From Dioscorea cayenensis subsp. rotundata (taxonomy: Eukaryota > Streptophyta > Magnoliopsida > Dioscoreales > Dioscoreaceae), in NCBI RefSeq assembly GCF_009730915.1, contig NC_052479.1:27467610-27531609 (forward strand): a stretch of DNA of 64,000 nucleotides, read 5' to 3'. Under the pieces are notes generated by a model. The model had not been told where the DNA came from and did no database searches. It was given only the letters and a program-made list of their open reading frames with translations. Shown here piece by piece: positions 1 through 11,939 of this stretch. The first letter of the stretch is position 1, and each line of letters opens with the position of its first letter. The position numbers and the translations under genes were made by a program.

Positions 1-1735
1 TCTCCATCCTCTCTTCTTCACTGCGAGGACACATACTTGAGGATAACTTAAAATTAATAGGAAGTGGGGTAAAAATCGGCTTAATTCTTGCATGTTGAAG
101 CGTCACAAAATATTCTTCAGATGATTTCTCTGAGAAAGCCAAATCTTCCTATCATTTTTGTCTCGGTGAATTTGCATCCCTAGAATCTTGTTTTCCGGTC
201 CCAAGTCCTACATTTCAAACTCTCTAGCCAATTATTCCTTCAACTCCTTGATGTGATCTTTGTTGGAGCCTATGACCAACATGTCATCAACATACAACAA
301 CAAGAAGACAAAATCTTCTTTATAAAATCTCTTGACATATACACAAGGTCTATATTGAATCTACTATATCCAAGGTTCATGATGAAGGAATCAAATCTCG
401 TGTACCAACATCATGATGCCTACTTTAGACTGTATAGAGATTTGTTCAACCTGCAAACCAAGTTCTCTTTACCTTTTTTTTTAAATCTTTTTGGTTGGAG
501 TATGTAAATTTCTTCTTCAAGATCTCCATGAAGAAATGTAGTTTTGACATCTAACTGCTCAAGCTGCAAGTCGAATGTAGCACACATCACCGGGACTACT
601 AGGACTGCTGTGAGTTGAAACACATGTGAAAATATTTCGTTGAAGTCAATTCTTTCTTTATGAGCATATATTTTCACCACTAATTTAGCACGACAATGAT
701 CTACTTGATCATCACGATTGCGCTTGATCTTGTAGAGCCATTTGTTACCAATGGGCTTTCACCCTTATGCCAGTGACACCAATTCCTATATCCTATTTTT
801 ATGAAGAGCTTCAATTTCTTCTTGCATTGCTGCCATCCATTGAGATGCATCTAAATTTCTTGGTGCTTCTTTAAGAGTTGATGGCTCTCCATCCTCAATT
901 AGAAGACAGTTCGTAATGTTACCCTCCATAATATAGTAAGAATGCCAACGTGGTGCCTTTTTCTATTAGTGAGTTGACCACCCGAACTTCTAGAACTTCA
1001 GATTCAGCTGGCTCTTGTACCTCGTGCTCTAGTGTAGCTTTAGCTTCTTTTTCTACCTGTACTATTGTAGTCTCTGTGCTTTCTTTTAAAGTGCTTTTTG
1101 CACATCCATTTGCTCTTTGTTCTTTATCTTCTATGAAGATAACATCTCATACTAATTACAACCTTATGAGTTGTGGGCATTCCCATAAGCTGTACCCCTT
1201 TAACTCCATCAAAGATATCCTAAGAATATACATTTTTGGATTTTGGATCTAGCTTTGTAGTTTTCTTTAGGTATTGTACATTACATGCATAGGATTTCCA
1301 AATATATGAAGGTTTTAAATAGTCAACTAGCTTACCATCTCACATTTACATCGGTGTCTTCAACTTGATTGCAGCTTGATGTAGACCGATTTTACCACAT
1401 AATAGGTGGTGCCGATCGCTTTTGCCCTCGAAACTTATTGTCTAAGCTTCATGACTCCCCATCATAGCTCTTTGTTCTTTCAAATAGATTCCTGCTCATC
1501 GCCTCTACCACTCCATTTTGTTGAGGAGTGTATGTTGTATTGAGCTGTCTTCTTGTTTACAGAGTTTATCAAATTCTTTGCTAGTGTATTCTTTTCCGTT
1601 ATCAGTTCTTAAGCACATAATCTTCTTGCCAGATTTAAGTTTCACCAGCATTTTGTAAAATTTAAAGATGTGAAACACAATATTGAGATTTATTGTATGT
1701 TTATATATTTTTCGAGTGGTTTTCAAGGGCCTATG
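1..1735 (-). mobile_element. Decayed Ty1/copia pol fragment (integrase to reverse transcriptase)
   Basis: Read on the minus strand, this stretch holds pieces of a copia polyprotein in the normal order. An integrase-core piece lies at 1726-1505 (motif LRTDNGKEYTS, the second Asp region of the DDE core). Reverse transcriptase follows at 680-420 (motif LDVKTTFLHGDLEEEIY) and continues to a YVDD catalytic motif near 300-250. Stops and frameshifts separate the pieces, so no functional protein is made. The element continues beyond the left edge of the window. The 5' part meets an oppositely oriented copia fragment at about 1735, which suggests nested insertion. The orientation and family are clear; the exact ends are not. 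Confidence 0.75.
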
Positions 1736-3535
1736 GGCAAATAGGTAATTATGAAATAGTCCGAGGTTGTTTTTTTATAAGAGTGAGGTGTAAGGCTCTA
1801 TATAAGCCATTATCAATGAGAAGTAACCAAAATTAAAAACAATATGGTCTTAGAGCTGGGTTTGATTAAGCAAAACCTTAATGAAGTTCCGCCGCCACTA
1901 CAATACCGTCGGCACTACAGTACTGCCACCATCTCTTCTTTACTCGGCCACCACCTTTCTCCATTTCCATCAATTGAAGTTTGCCCAGGTGGGGAGGCTG
2001 ATGCCCCACCAATCCCGAAGAAGGGGTTGAGATGGGTTTGATTTAGATCTTGATGTCTTGAAGGACCAAGATTGTGTTAAGAAATTAAAGAAAGGTTGAA
2101 TAATAGAGATCTTGATCTTATGGGTGAAGAAGATCTAGGCTGGGAAGGAAGTTACATGAGATCTGTGTAATCTAGACTTTGATACTTGAGATTGATTAAT
2201 GGAGGATATTATAAAAAAACTAAATGAAATGGAGCTCAAAACCTTGCTTATGTTGTTGGATCGGCAAGGTGAGGGGTTGACATCGGTATATCCACAGCTT
2301 ATGAGGCTAGATCTCCCTCCTGTAGATCTAAAACTTGATGGACCATCCATGTATCTGAGTTGGTTGCGTCGGATCGAGGCTGCTCTAGTAGAGAAGAGGC
2401 TAGATGGATACCTAATAGGAGTCAAGGCTGAGCCAACAAGTGCAAACACTGAGCAGGATGAGTAGAGGACCACACACACCTTGCTTCATACTTGGCTATT
2501 GAACTCAATGATTCCAAAGGTTGCTTCATTAGTGGATGGTATTTGAAAGGTAAAGGATATTTGGGTGAAGCGGAAGAGGATCTATGCTGGGGCTGAGAAC
2601 CACATGAGGGTGTTCTAGATCCACCGCGACATAAAGACGGTGGTGTAGAGTGATAGATCTATTCAGGAGTACTCCATGGAGCTGGAATAGCTGTGGTAAG
2701 ATTTTGATCATTTTTCACCTATATTGAGCTATAGTGATCCAGGGTGCAAGAGCAAGGAGTTCAATGTACAGATGAGGACTATGCAGTTCTTGGCTCATCT
2801 AAACTCGACCTTTCATTTGAGGAGATCAGTCTTTTTAGCCCAATCAAAGATCCCTTCCTTGGATGAGGATGTCTCTGCTATGATACAGGAGGAGAGTCAC
2901 ATGAGGCTATACTCTGAGTCAAGTGGACTTTTAGGTGTTTAATCAGTTTTGGCTACCTTGAGCTCATGTATGAAAAGTATGCTTTTGCCTCTATATCTCC
3001 CACTAGATCACTAGAACAAATCATAGATTCTGGTGCATGTCGACATATGACGAGGCGCTCTAGTGAGTGCACTTCTTTTCACTCACTTGACCCCTCCCAA
3101 AAGGCATCCAAATAGCGGATGGCACAACCCAAACTTATGGTTGGTAAAAGGTACAATTAAATGTACCAATTTAGTGATCTTGTTCAATATATTGTATGCT
3201 CCCTCATTTCTATTAAATCTATTATCTATCAGTGCTATTATCCTCCAACTAAATTGTGTTGTTTCTTTTGATATTCTCAAGGTAAACTTCACAAGAGAAG
3301 GGGACAAAGTTATAGACTTGGGACTGGCACATGGCATAGAAGATTGTGGTACATGGACAGAGAGGGGATGGGTTCAACATTGATATCTTTGTTAGAGGGG
3401 GCTGGAGTAGGAGTGTCTGGGATGTCTGTAGACTTGGGACTGGCACATGGCATAGAAGATTGCGTATTGGACAAAAGAAGTATATAATAAAATAGGATGT
3501 TGATTATATACAAGTGGAATATCCTTACACTCAAA
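1736..3535 (+). mobile_element. Truncated copia element: LTR end, primer site, broken gag and protease
   Basis: A TATA-like CTATATAAG near 1800 and a primer-binding-like TGGTCTTAGAGC at about 1845 (variant of the common copia TGGTATCAGAGC) mark the end of a degenerate 5' LTR. A gag reading frame follows at 2199-2465 (DLPPVDLKLDGPSMYLSW, typical of copia gag N-termini). A second gag piece at 2724-2942 comes after several stops. A protease-like IIDSGACRHMT lies at about 3020. Nothing recognisable as integrase or RT follows, so the element is deleted at its 3' side. All frames are interrupted. Family assignment is by motif only. Confidence 0.65.
3312..3462 (+). repeat. 34-35 bp direct repeat inside the copia remnant
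   Basis: The segment 3312-3346 recurs nearly exactly at 3429-3462 (core TAGACTTGGGACTGGCACAT). The copies are separated by about 80 bp. It looks like a local duplication inside the decayed gag-pre-integrase region. Confidence 0.8.
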
Positions 3536-5440
3536 TAGAATAGGATGTACCAAAAGACGTGGCGACACCTAGCCCACCTTGTGGCCCCACGCTGTAGTCT
3601 AATTGAACACGAATGAGTAGATTATTACGAACATTTCTTCTTTTGACAATCATCTGTGTATAAACCCTTTGCTCTTATATCCCAACCAAGTGAGAGCTAT
3701 AGTAATTGTCAAACTCAATAAACTTAATCATATGCAAATAACCATAATAGAGTAAGATTACTAAACTACCCTTCGTGTCCCACATAATTAGTTTGATTGA
3801 CTTGACCAAGGTCTTCTAATCTCACCTACTCATGATCCAATAGGATACTAACTCATTTACTTCCAAGGGAATAAATTCCTTGTTGGCAATCACTCACAAC
3901 TGCTACTTGCTCGACATACGCACACTTCGAGATTAGTCCTACCTAAGGGTAAACTAAGTCTAATGACTCTAGTAACAAACTAGACGCCACAACCACATTG
4001 TGATCATGATACCACAAGTTTAAAGTCCACTCATATGATTATAACCAACAATAGCTCGAAGGTCAGTTTAATGAATAAATATTGTTTTGATAATTTTATT
4101 AAAAAAAAAACTAAGGTGGTGTTTGTTTTGGCAGTAGTGGTTGTAATCCCTTGTTTGTTTCAAGGTTTTTAGTTTTCAGTTTGACCAATCAAATTCTTTG
4201 ACTATATGAGAATGCAGGATTTGGTTTTACGCCCAAATTGGTTGTAAAACCAAACCCATGATTTTAAAAGCCACTCATGTATCCCTCATGGTTGCACAAG
4301 GGAGGGTAACCCCATCCCAGATCCATACCTCTCTTCTCTCAACCCTGCCTCCACTTCACCTGATGATTACAGCGAATCGCACATTCTCTATTGGAATGCA
4401 ATCAAAGCCCTAGTTCTCCAGTGCTACTCATTTATTCTTGATCTACACTATTCTTCTTCCTCACATCCCCCTACATCATCGTGAGTGTATGAATCTATGT
4501 TGTTTCAATCCAAATGCAATTGGAAGCCCTGGTTGTCCACCACCACTTCTCTCCAGTTTGATCTTAGCATCTCTCATAGATCTATCTATAACTTTTTCTC
4601 TTTCTTCTTCCTCGTCTTCTTCTTCTTGCTTTTTTTTTCTTGGTTCCTTTTCCTTCCCTTTTTTCCCCTCATTTTAGTGGAAACATAACCTAATTGATGG
4701 AATCATAAACTAATCAATTACATATCTGTAGGAACGGAAGTAGGAATGTCAATGGGTCCCGACCCCAACGAGGAACCTGATTCCCCACCCCATCGGGATG
4801 AGGATGGGGATGGGGATGGGGATAGGAACGAGGAATATTTTCTGAGGTCGAGACCAGCAAATAATTCTTGTCCCTCCCTTATCCCGAAATATTAAATATT
4901 TAATTTAAATATTAAATATTATATTTATGTTATAAATATCTAAATAAAAATTGAACAAAAGCCCATATATTTATTTAATCAACAAATTATTAATAATTAA
5001 ATGAGCATTAATATAAAAATTAAATAAAATCCTAAACTTATATTAACTATATTACATTTTTGTTAAAATTTTTCTAAATTTTGCAGATAATTTATTAAAG
5101 CATTAAATAAAGAGTTGAAGATTAAAATTTAGATGGTGAGCCTCATGGATTAAAAAAAATTCTCTATTTATTATTTTTTTAAAAGCCGAAACTTATTTAT
5201 ATTAAAAAATGTATACGGTTGAAAATAATATATTTGATAAATTAATATTAAGCAATTGAATAGATCAGTGCGACCCTTCATGATTCCATTATATTAGTTA
5301 ATTATAAATTATAATTGAATTAGGGATTGTGTGATTAAATTATAAATTGTCATAACTAGGAGAACATTATTTTGAGATAAGACCTATGATCATCGCATTG
5401 CATGAAAAAATAATTATTAAAAAAATCAAAATAATGGGTT
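3536..5440. other. Non-coding, AT-rich, unassigned repeat-like DNA
   Basis: No gene recognised. 3540-4080 reads like non-coding LTR-type sequence but has no partner copy in the window. 4110-4270 has the look of a MITE end (GGTGGTGTTTGTTTTGG) without a clear partner end. 4740-4870 carries a GGGGATG-rich stretch of the kind common in plant repeats. 4870-5440 is AT-rich with no structure that I can support. Confidence 0.5.
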
Positions 5441-5478
5441 ATTAATTAATTAATTAATTAATTAATTAATTAATTAAC
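5441..5478. repeat. (ATTA)n microsatellite
   Basis: About nine uninterrupted ATTA units, some 150 bp upstream of the PDH promoter region. Confidence 0.95.
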
Positions 5479-5633
5479 AAGAAAAAGTGGGTGGGTCCTG
5501 AAAAATGAAAATAGATCGATAGGACCGAGGGTGCGGAGAAAACAAAGAGGGTGAGCTGTAAACCTCGCCCTTCACAATACTTCTTCGCTTCGAGCTTTCC
5601 GCCCGAAGCCATTTGCTTCCCCCTCTTCCTCTC

Positions 5634-5640
5634 TATAAAC
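5634..5640 (+). promoter_or_regulatory. Putative TATA box of the PDH E1-beta gene
   Basis: TATAAAC lies 65 bp upstream of the proposed ATG (5699) in a pyrimidine-rich leader typical of plant nuclear genes. Position and sequence fit a core promoter, but the transcription start has not been seen. Confidence 0.45.
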
Positions 5641-5698
5641 AAGCACCAATTCTCTATCTATTCCTTTGCATTTCTCATCTCCCTTTTCTTCCCCTGCT

Positions 5699-8600
5699 AT
5701 GGCGGCTGCTATGCAAACGGCCACATTGCCTGTCTTCTCCTCCTCCTCTGCTTACAAGACCACCAATGTTTCTGATAGTCTTCGGCTCGGATTGGCTCCG
5801 CTGCCCAGATCTCTTGCAGGTTGGTCCTTGACCTCTTCTTCTTCTTCTTCTTCTTTGATCTGTCGTTTTTTCTTTTTTCTTTTTTGTTTGAATTTATTTG
5901 ATTTTTGGATCATTGGATGTTTTTTAGAGAGAAATTTCTTCTTCTTCTTCTTCTTTGATCTGTCTTTTGTTTTTTCTTTTTTTTTTGTTCTAATTTATTT
6001 GATTTTTGGATCATTGGATGTTTTTTTAGAGAGAAATTTGATGGGAAATTGTTGTTTATTTTATTCTTGAAGTTTAGTTCCTTTTTTTATTTTTTGTTGA
6101 GATTGGTGATTTTTTTGTTAGATCTATGAAAAAATTTAATAATTTTTACCTCATTGTTAGGGGCGGAAAGGAAGCATTTTGGTATCGGATCTGAAGTCTG
6201 GGTTTGCTTGTGGTTCTAATGCAAGGGCTTGATCTTCCAAATTGATCACCAATGCAGTCGCCGTAAAATATGGCAATCTTTTCCTCTGTAGATACATGCT
6301 TATGTGCTTCATTCTCCACTTGAAGCATTCTTTTTGTTTTTGGTTTCATGGGCATGTGGTTCTTTATCTGAAGATTGTTTTGAATTTAATTTAATTTATT
6401 TTTTATTTTTTAACAGACTAAGCCTGATGCGTCTGCAAGTTCAACAGGGTCAAAACCTGGGTAAGTTTATCATATGAACTCCAAGTGGTTATTAATTTTG
6501 TATGCCTGCTGGTTAATCATGCATAGTCATGTGAATTAATATGTTGAGGATATAGTTTGATATGAAGACACGGCATTAGCTAATGGTGCAATTAGTAATC
6601 ATTTTTATAATTACTTTTTGAACTCTTTTTAATGGTTCACAGAGTGAAACTCATGTCTTTATTATTTACTTTGTGATACATGTTTTCAAATAATAAGGAG
6701 CAAAGACTTTCTTAATTTTCTTTTATCTTTGTGTGTGTGTGTGTGGGCTCTTAATGATTTTCTTTCTTATCCTAATTTATTTTTTGTGTATAATGCTACT
6801 TTACCCCATCTTCACATCATCTTTCTTTACCCATTTCTCGACTCCTACTTTCTTTACATCAATTTCCCTTTCATTGTGAATGTGTACCTCAAAATTCTGA
6901 TTTGACAAAAGATTTGAATTTTTAGAACAATGAAAAAAATGCATTCTTTGTTTTGGGTAATAGCCTTTGTTTGGAAACTAAAAAAAAAGAACTTGAATTT
7001 TTGGCAAAAATACTTTTTTGTGATGATCGAGGGGATTAAAATATTCATTGTTCTAAGCCTTAATGAACTGAAAGAATAAAATATGGTCAGATTTTAGTGT
7101 TATGTAGAGAGGTTTAGAAAATAGGAATATAATAAAAACCGATTCGAAATAATGAAGTAAAATGAAGAAATTTTAAGATCCCTGACATCGTCAGCATTTT
7201 TGTTTAAAATTCCAAATAAAACCTAGAGGAATGTAGATGGAGTGGGAAGAGATAACAGGGAAAAGATTTTTATCAATTGACACTTGACAGAGAACATAGA
7301 CATGTTGAGTAGCTGTATTTCACTTAGTAATGTGCAAGGAAATTTATCTTTCTAAAAGTGAATGAAGTAGTGGGGTGTTGTTTTAGATTATTTTTTGGCA
7401 GTTGATTGGCTGTTTTTAACATCATTCCATGAATTCTCATGCCAAAGTATTACAAGTGCACCTGTTGAAAGTGTGGTTAGTTATAGGTGATTTTACAAGG
7501 CCGAGAAAAGCAATAGGAGAAAACAAAATATATTTAATGCTGAAGATGAATTTTCTAATCGAGCGGCTCCTTTCGAGTTCACAGCCACCATCACCACCAC
7601 CACGACCATTCTGGTTGAAGAAACCCCTGCATCCATATAGAAGGAAAATTAGTTTTGCCTTCTCAATTAGGTGTTTGACAGGCAATCTGTTCATCATGAA
7701 AGAACCAGAGGATCTATGATTTTAAGGAATTTCAGGTTTTGAGAGGTCACCAAACCAGGATAATAATTTAGTTTCTGTTTAGTTAATTAATAAATGTACA
7801 TTCATGACCTCTCAAATATTAGAAGTCGAATTTATCATTTTTTTTTCTTTTTTAAGAATGGTCTTAACTGGTTATGATTACAGATTTTGCAAATGTTTAA
7901 TCATTTTGTTATTATGTATAAATTTCAGTCATGAGCTGCTGTTATTTGAAGCTTTACGAGAGGGGTTGGATAAAGAGATGGCCCGAGATCCCCGGGTATG
8001 CGTTATGGGTGAAGATGTGGGTCACTATGGTGGTTCCTACAAGGTGACCAAGGGCCTTGCAACCAAATATGGAGACATGAGGGTTCTTGACACTCCCATC
8101 GCGGAGAACTCCTTCACTGGCATGGGCATTGGAGCAGCAATGACTGGCTTGAGGCCAGTGATTGAAGGCATGAACATGGGCTTCCTCCTACTTGCTTTCA
8201 TCCAAATATCAAACAATTGCGGTATGCTGCACTACACCTCTGGTGGTCAATTCACCATTCCTGTTGTGATTCGGGGGCCAGGGGGTGTTGGTCGTCAACT
8301 TGGAGCTGAACACTCACAGCGGCTGGAATCATACTTCCAGTCAATTCCTGGCCTGCAGATGGTTGCCTGCTCAACGGCTTACAATGCCAAGGGACTTATG
8401 AAAGCTGCTATTCGAAGTGAGAACCCCGTTGTGCTCTTCGAGCATGTTTTGCTATATAATCTGAAGGAGAGGATCCCTGATGAGGAGTATATTTGCTGTT
8501 TGGAGGAGGCAGAGATGGTGCGACCTGGCGAACATGTGACAATCCTCACATATTCACGAATGAGGTACCATGTGATGCAGGCTGCTAAAACCCTGGTCAA

Positions 8601-8901
8601 CAAAGGATATGACCCGGAGGTTATTGACATCCGTTCCCTTAAGCCATTTGATCTTTACACCATTGGCAAATCCATAAAGAAGACACATCGTGTGCTGATT
8701 GTTGAGGAGTGCATGCGCACAGGTGGTATTGGGGCGAGTTTACAAGCAGCAATCATTAAGCAGTTCTGGGACTATCTTGATGCGCCCATTGTATGTTTGT
8801 CATCACAGGATGTGCCCATGCCGTATGCTGGAACTCTGGAGGAATGGACTGTGGTACAACCAGCTCAAATCGTGAAGGCAGTGGAAGATCTTTGCAAGTA
8901 A
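5699..8901 (+). CDS. Pyruvate dehydrogenase E1 component subunit beta, chloroplastic
   Basis: E1-beta pairs with E1-alpha in the plastid pyruvate dehydrogenase complex, which uses thiamine diphosphate to make acetyl-CoA for fatty-acid synthesis. Deduced exons: 5699-5819, 6171-6262, 6417-6460 and 7929-8901, giving 409 codons, close to the roughly 406 of Arabidopsis. Residues 1-75 are a Ser/Ala-rich transit peptide. The mature part starts at HELLLFEAL and carries [10 protein letters not shown] (thiamine-site Glu), the YTSGGQF and [15 protein letters not shown] stretches, and the C-terminal transketolase domain with EECMRTGG. Oddities: codon 61 (6230-6232) is TGA between NARA and [10 protein letters not shown], and exon 2 is in frame only with the acceptor at 6169-6170, not the one ten bases upstream. 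The mature domain has no break, so this is either a sequencing error, a recent nonsense allele, or a gene just becoming a pseudogene. Confidence 0.85.
5834..6039 (+). repeat. Tandem duplication in PDH intron 1
   Basis: Two units of about 103 bp (5834-5936 and 5937-6039) both start with (CTT)n and TTTGATCTGT and end with TGGATCATTGGATG, a T-run and AGAGAGAAATTT. They differ by a few substitutions and T-run length changes. The duplication lies just upstream of the exon 2 acceptor. Confidence 0.85.
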
Positions 8902-9410
8902 AGTTTCAGTGCATGGTTTAAAATGAAATCATTGTTAACCGTTGGTTTTAGAATCTAGTTTTGTTTTCGTTGTTGTTGTTGTTGTTGTGGTTCTCCTGAT
9001 TAGTTTGCTCTCTGCTGATGTTTATTGTCAAGAATTGATAATTATTCACTTTTGTTGAACATTCACTTGAATAATGTTTTGTATTCTGCAATGATTTTGG
9101 CAGTTCACAGGCTCTTTTTTTTTCTGTGTGAAGCAACCAATTTGATATTTTCTGGAAGCTTGTTTGTCATATCCTGATGCTCATTACGTTTATAGAATTG
9201 AGTTCTGATTCAAGTGGACCTGCTCAAAATGATTTGTTAAAGATACAAGAAAACAGTGTTGCAAGTTTTAGCAAAAGACCAAGGAATTGCTATTTTATGT
9301 AGAAGCCCATCCTTGTTTTACAGGTGAGTGTTTGTGTTGTATCTATTATTCTGTTTTATCTGTTTCTCTTGAAAATGTCTTCAATGTTTTTTTATTGTGA
9401 TTTTTCCTAG
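8902..9410 (+). other. PDH 3' flank with an intron-like segment next to copia
   Basis: The first part is a likely 3' untranslated region, including a (GTT)n tract near 8970. Further on, TTTTACAG|GTGAGTG at 9323/9324 is a near-perfect splice donor and TTTTTCCTAG at 9401-9410 a strong acceptor. Together they outline an 87-bp intron. The next base, 9411, begins copia-derived sequence. Whether a transcript really splices here cannot be known from sequence. Confidence 0.4.
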
Positions 9411-10925
9411 CAAAGTGTGAAGCTTGGGTCGAAGCCATGAAGGAGGAAATGGAAGCTATCCATCGAAACAAAACTTAGGAACTCATTAGGTTGCCGGAGG
9501 GAAAGAAGGCAATTGGACTCAAATGGATATTTAAATCCAAATTGAACCCTGATGGCTCCTGTTATGAAAGAAAGCACGGGTAGTTGCACAAGGCTTTACA
9601 CAAATAGAAGGTATCGATTTCGAAGAAGCCTTCAGTCCAGTTGCTCGAATGGAAACTGTGCGTTTGTTCCTAGCAATTGGAGTGCAGAGGGGTTGGTGCA
9701 TTCACCAACTGGATGTCAAGACGGCGTTTTTGAACGGAGATTTGAAGGAAGAGGTATATGTAAAACAACCCAATGGATTCGTTATTAAAGGAAAGGAAGA
9801 ATATGTTTATAAACTTCAGAAAGCTCTCTATGGGCTTCGTCAGGCACCAAGAGCCTGGTACAGCCGCATAGACTCGGAATTCCAGCGAATGGGTCTTGTT
9901 CGAAGTTCTAATGAACCAACAGTCTACAGTAAGCAAGAAGGAAGTTCAGACATTCTTCTACTGTGTTTGTATGTAGATGATATCATCTACATGGGGTCGT
10001 CTATTGTGATGTTGAAGGAGTTCAAAGAAAGGATGATGAATATGTTTGAAATGTCTGATCTGGGCTCCTTGAAGTATTTTTTGGGATTAGAAGTCAGACA
10101 ACTCAATGAAACATTGATGGTCTCTCAACGGAGATATGCTGAAGAATTATTAAGAAAGGCCGGAATGTTTAATTGCAAGCCAGTGTCCAGCCCTATAAAC
10201 TCCAATGAGAAGCTTAAAGTTGAAGATGGCTCTGGGAAAGTAAACTCCTCTAAGTATCGAAAGATGGTTGGAGGGTTGCTTTATCTTACTCATACCAGAC
10301 CAGACATTATGTATGCCATGTCTGTGACTTCAAGATTCATGCAATCACCCACTATGCATCACTACGGAGCTGTAAAACGAATTCTTCGTTATATCAGCGG
10401 AACTCTGGATTTTGGGATCCACTATACAAAGTGTGATGAGTTGAAGCTTGTGGGGTATTCTGACAGCGATTGGGGTGGATCACCGGATGATCGACGAAGC
10501 ACTAGCGGTTGGGTTTTCATGCTCGGTTCTGGGGCCATAGCTTGGAGCTCAAAGAAACAACCAATCACTGCTCTATCCAGCACCGAAACAGAGTATATCT
10601 CTGTAACCTCTGCTGCATGTGAGGCTGTTTGGTTGCGTCGTCTATTGCAGGACATGAACGAGAAGCAAGCATGCCCAACGACCTTGATGTGTGACAATAA
10701 ATCTGCCATCTTAATTGCTCGCAATCCCATTTTACATGGGCGTACAAAACACATAGATACAAGGTATCACTTTATTCGAGATCTAATTAAAGATGGCACC
10801 ATTAACATCATTCATTGCAGCACTCTTGATCAAGTTGCCGATGTGTTCACAAAAGGGTTGCCAAATTGCAAGTTTGAAGTTCTTAGAAACATGCTTGGGA
10901 TGAGAGGTTCAGAGTAAGGGGGGTA
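9411..10925 (+). mobile_element. 5'-truncated copia internal region (RT and RNase H) upstream of a shared LTR
   Basis: Almost identical to 13800-15329 of the complete element downstream. It starts abruptly in the RT connector (AKCEAWVEAMKEEMEAI) and runs through the stop of pol and the purine-rich tract AAGGGGGG into the LTR at 10926. The first 240 bases carry a TAG in place of a Trp codon (about 9477) and a one-base deletion near 9556. The rest is open. Sharing the LTR at 10926 with the next element makes this a tandem copia array of the kind produced by recombination between LTRs. Confidence 0.85.
9649..10917 (+). CDS. Copia reverse transcriptase and RNase H (open fragment)
   Basis: A 422-residue open frame encodes most of RT and all of RNase H of a copia polyprotein. 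RT motifs: [13 protein letters not shown] near residue 25, the catalytic YVDD near residue 108, and KYFLGLEV. RNase H follows with [19 protein letters not shown] and MCDNKSAI as its acidic residues, then the conserved [11 protein letters not shown] tail. The ATG at 9649 is internal to the original polyprotein, so the frame is a remnant and not an independent gene. The same segment in the downstream copy is broken many times; this one is intact. It could be expressed only by read-through from upstream. Confidence 0.8.
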   Translation: METVRLFLAIGVQRGWCIHQLDVKTAFLNGDLKEEVYVKQPNGFVIKGKEEYVYKLQKALYGLRQAPRAWYSRIDSEFQRMGLVRSSNEPTVYSKQEGSSDILLLCLYVDDIIYMGSSIVMLKEFKERMMNMFEMSDLGSLKYFLGLEVRQLNETLMVSQRRYAEELLRKAGMFNCKPVSSPINSNEKLKVEDGSGKVNSSKYRKMVGGLLYLTHTRPDIMYAMSVTSRFMQSPTMHHYGAVKRILRYISGTLDFGIHYTKCDELKLVGYSDSDWGGSPDDRRSTSGWVFMLGSGAIAWSSKKQPITALSSTETEYISVTSAACEAVWLRRLLQDMNEKQACPTTLMCDNKSAILIARNPILHGRTKHIDTRYHFIRDLIKDGTINIIHCSTLDQVADVFTKGLPNCKFEVLRNMLGMRGSE

Positions 10926-11292
10926 TGTTGGAATATCTTTTACTCTGAACCATCTGCTGAGTCTACACAAAGTTGACTTCTTAGTGACCAATAGCTACCG
11001 TATACGTAGCATGGGAAAGATATCGCTGCAATGGGATTGGACAACTCACTTTAAGGATGAACTGCGATTGGATGTTCACTTTTTCCAACTTACCTTTATG
11101 CTTTTATGTTTGTATGCTCGTGTCGATGAGTGTATGTTTTTACTCTTTTTTGAGTCCTCTATATTAGTGGTCTTTGTATTCTCTTCAAGTTAAGCAAGTT
11201 AGCTTTTGCTTCATTGAATTTCAGTTAATAGTTTCGGGGCTTTCAGCTTGCATCTTGTCTTAAGTATTTTTCTTCTCTATTTGTTCCTATCA
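10926..11292 (+). repeat. Copia 5' LTR (also 3' LTR of the truncated upstream copy)
   Basis: Begins TGTTGGAATATC right after the polypurine tract and ends TTGTTCCTATCA, so it has TG...CA ends and is 367 bp long. It matches 15330-15690 with scattered substitutions and one-base indels. The primer-binding site follows at once. Confidence 0.85.
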
Positions 11293-11293
11293 G

Positions 11294-11305
11294 TGGTATC
11301 GAGAG
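11294..11305 (+). other. Copia primer-binding site
   Basis: TGGTATCGAGAG lies one base after the LTR. It resembles the initiator-methionine tRNA primer site (TGGTATCAGAGC) used by most plant copia elements, with one AG-to-GA swap. Confidence 0.7.
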
Positions 11306-11324
11306 ACATCCATCTTGAAAGAGA

Positions 11325-11939
11325 ATGGTCTGCGAATGGAAGTGGCATTGGGTCTTCTCGAGTTAATGTGCCTCCCTTTAATGGAGATGGCTACAACCTA
11401 TGGAGCTTGAAGATGGAGACCATTCTTCTCTCTCGTGATCTATGGGGAATGTTTGAGAATGGGTACAATGAAGAAGAAGAAGATGAGCACAAGAGAACGG
11501 AGAACATCAATAGAAATGCAAAGGCCCTTTGTCTCATACAGCAGGAGCTTAATGCCAAGGTTCTCATTCGAATCTCACAGACGAGGAATGTGAAGAAGGC
11601 TTGGGATATCTTGAAGGGAGAATATCAAGGCTGCACCAAGAACGCTGCTGCTCAGCTTCATTCTCATCGTCAAGATTTTGAGAATACTCGCATGAAGACC
11701 GGAGAAAAGGTACAAGACTACATTAGCAGGGTGCTAACTGTAGTGTACCATATACGAGCCCTGGGAGAGGAGCTCGGTGATCCAGCCGTGGTTGGTAAGA
11801 TTCTCTGGAGTTTAACTCCAAGGTTTAGTCATGTGGTGTCGTCCATTATCGAATCAAAGGACCTGAGCTCTCTCACTATTGAAGAACTCAGTGGCTCTCT
11901 CAGAGGCCATGAAGGGAGACTGATGTTGAACATGACCAC
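11325..11939 (+). CDS. Copia gag (capsid region)
   Basis: The product resembles the retrotransposon gag polyprotein: NVPPFNGDGYNLWSLKMETI near the N-terminus, the conserved central region with KKAWDILKGEYQG, and RFSHVVSSIIESKDLSSLTI. Gag forms the virus-like particle in the cytoplasm. The likely start is ATG 11325, but a one-base shift right after it is needed to enter the gag frame, which is otherwise open back into the LTR. The frame is lost at about 11925, where one missing base would join it to the zinc-knuckle frame that follows. Confidence 0.7.

Noticed and set aside
5441..5478. Regular short repeats as a CRISPR-like array (also 45112-45435)
   Set aside because: The first is a simple microsatellite and the second consists of contiguous tandem units without spacers, in a plant genome.
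7804..7928. ATG at 7804 opening a 365-codon frame that contains the PDH mature domain
   Set aside because: The first 41 codons are intron sequence. The acceptor TTTCAG at 7923-7928 and the GG|T codon joint with 6460 give the conserved SKPG-HELLLF, so this ATG is not the start.
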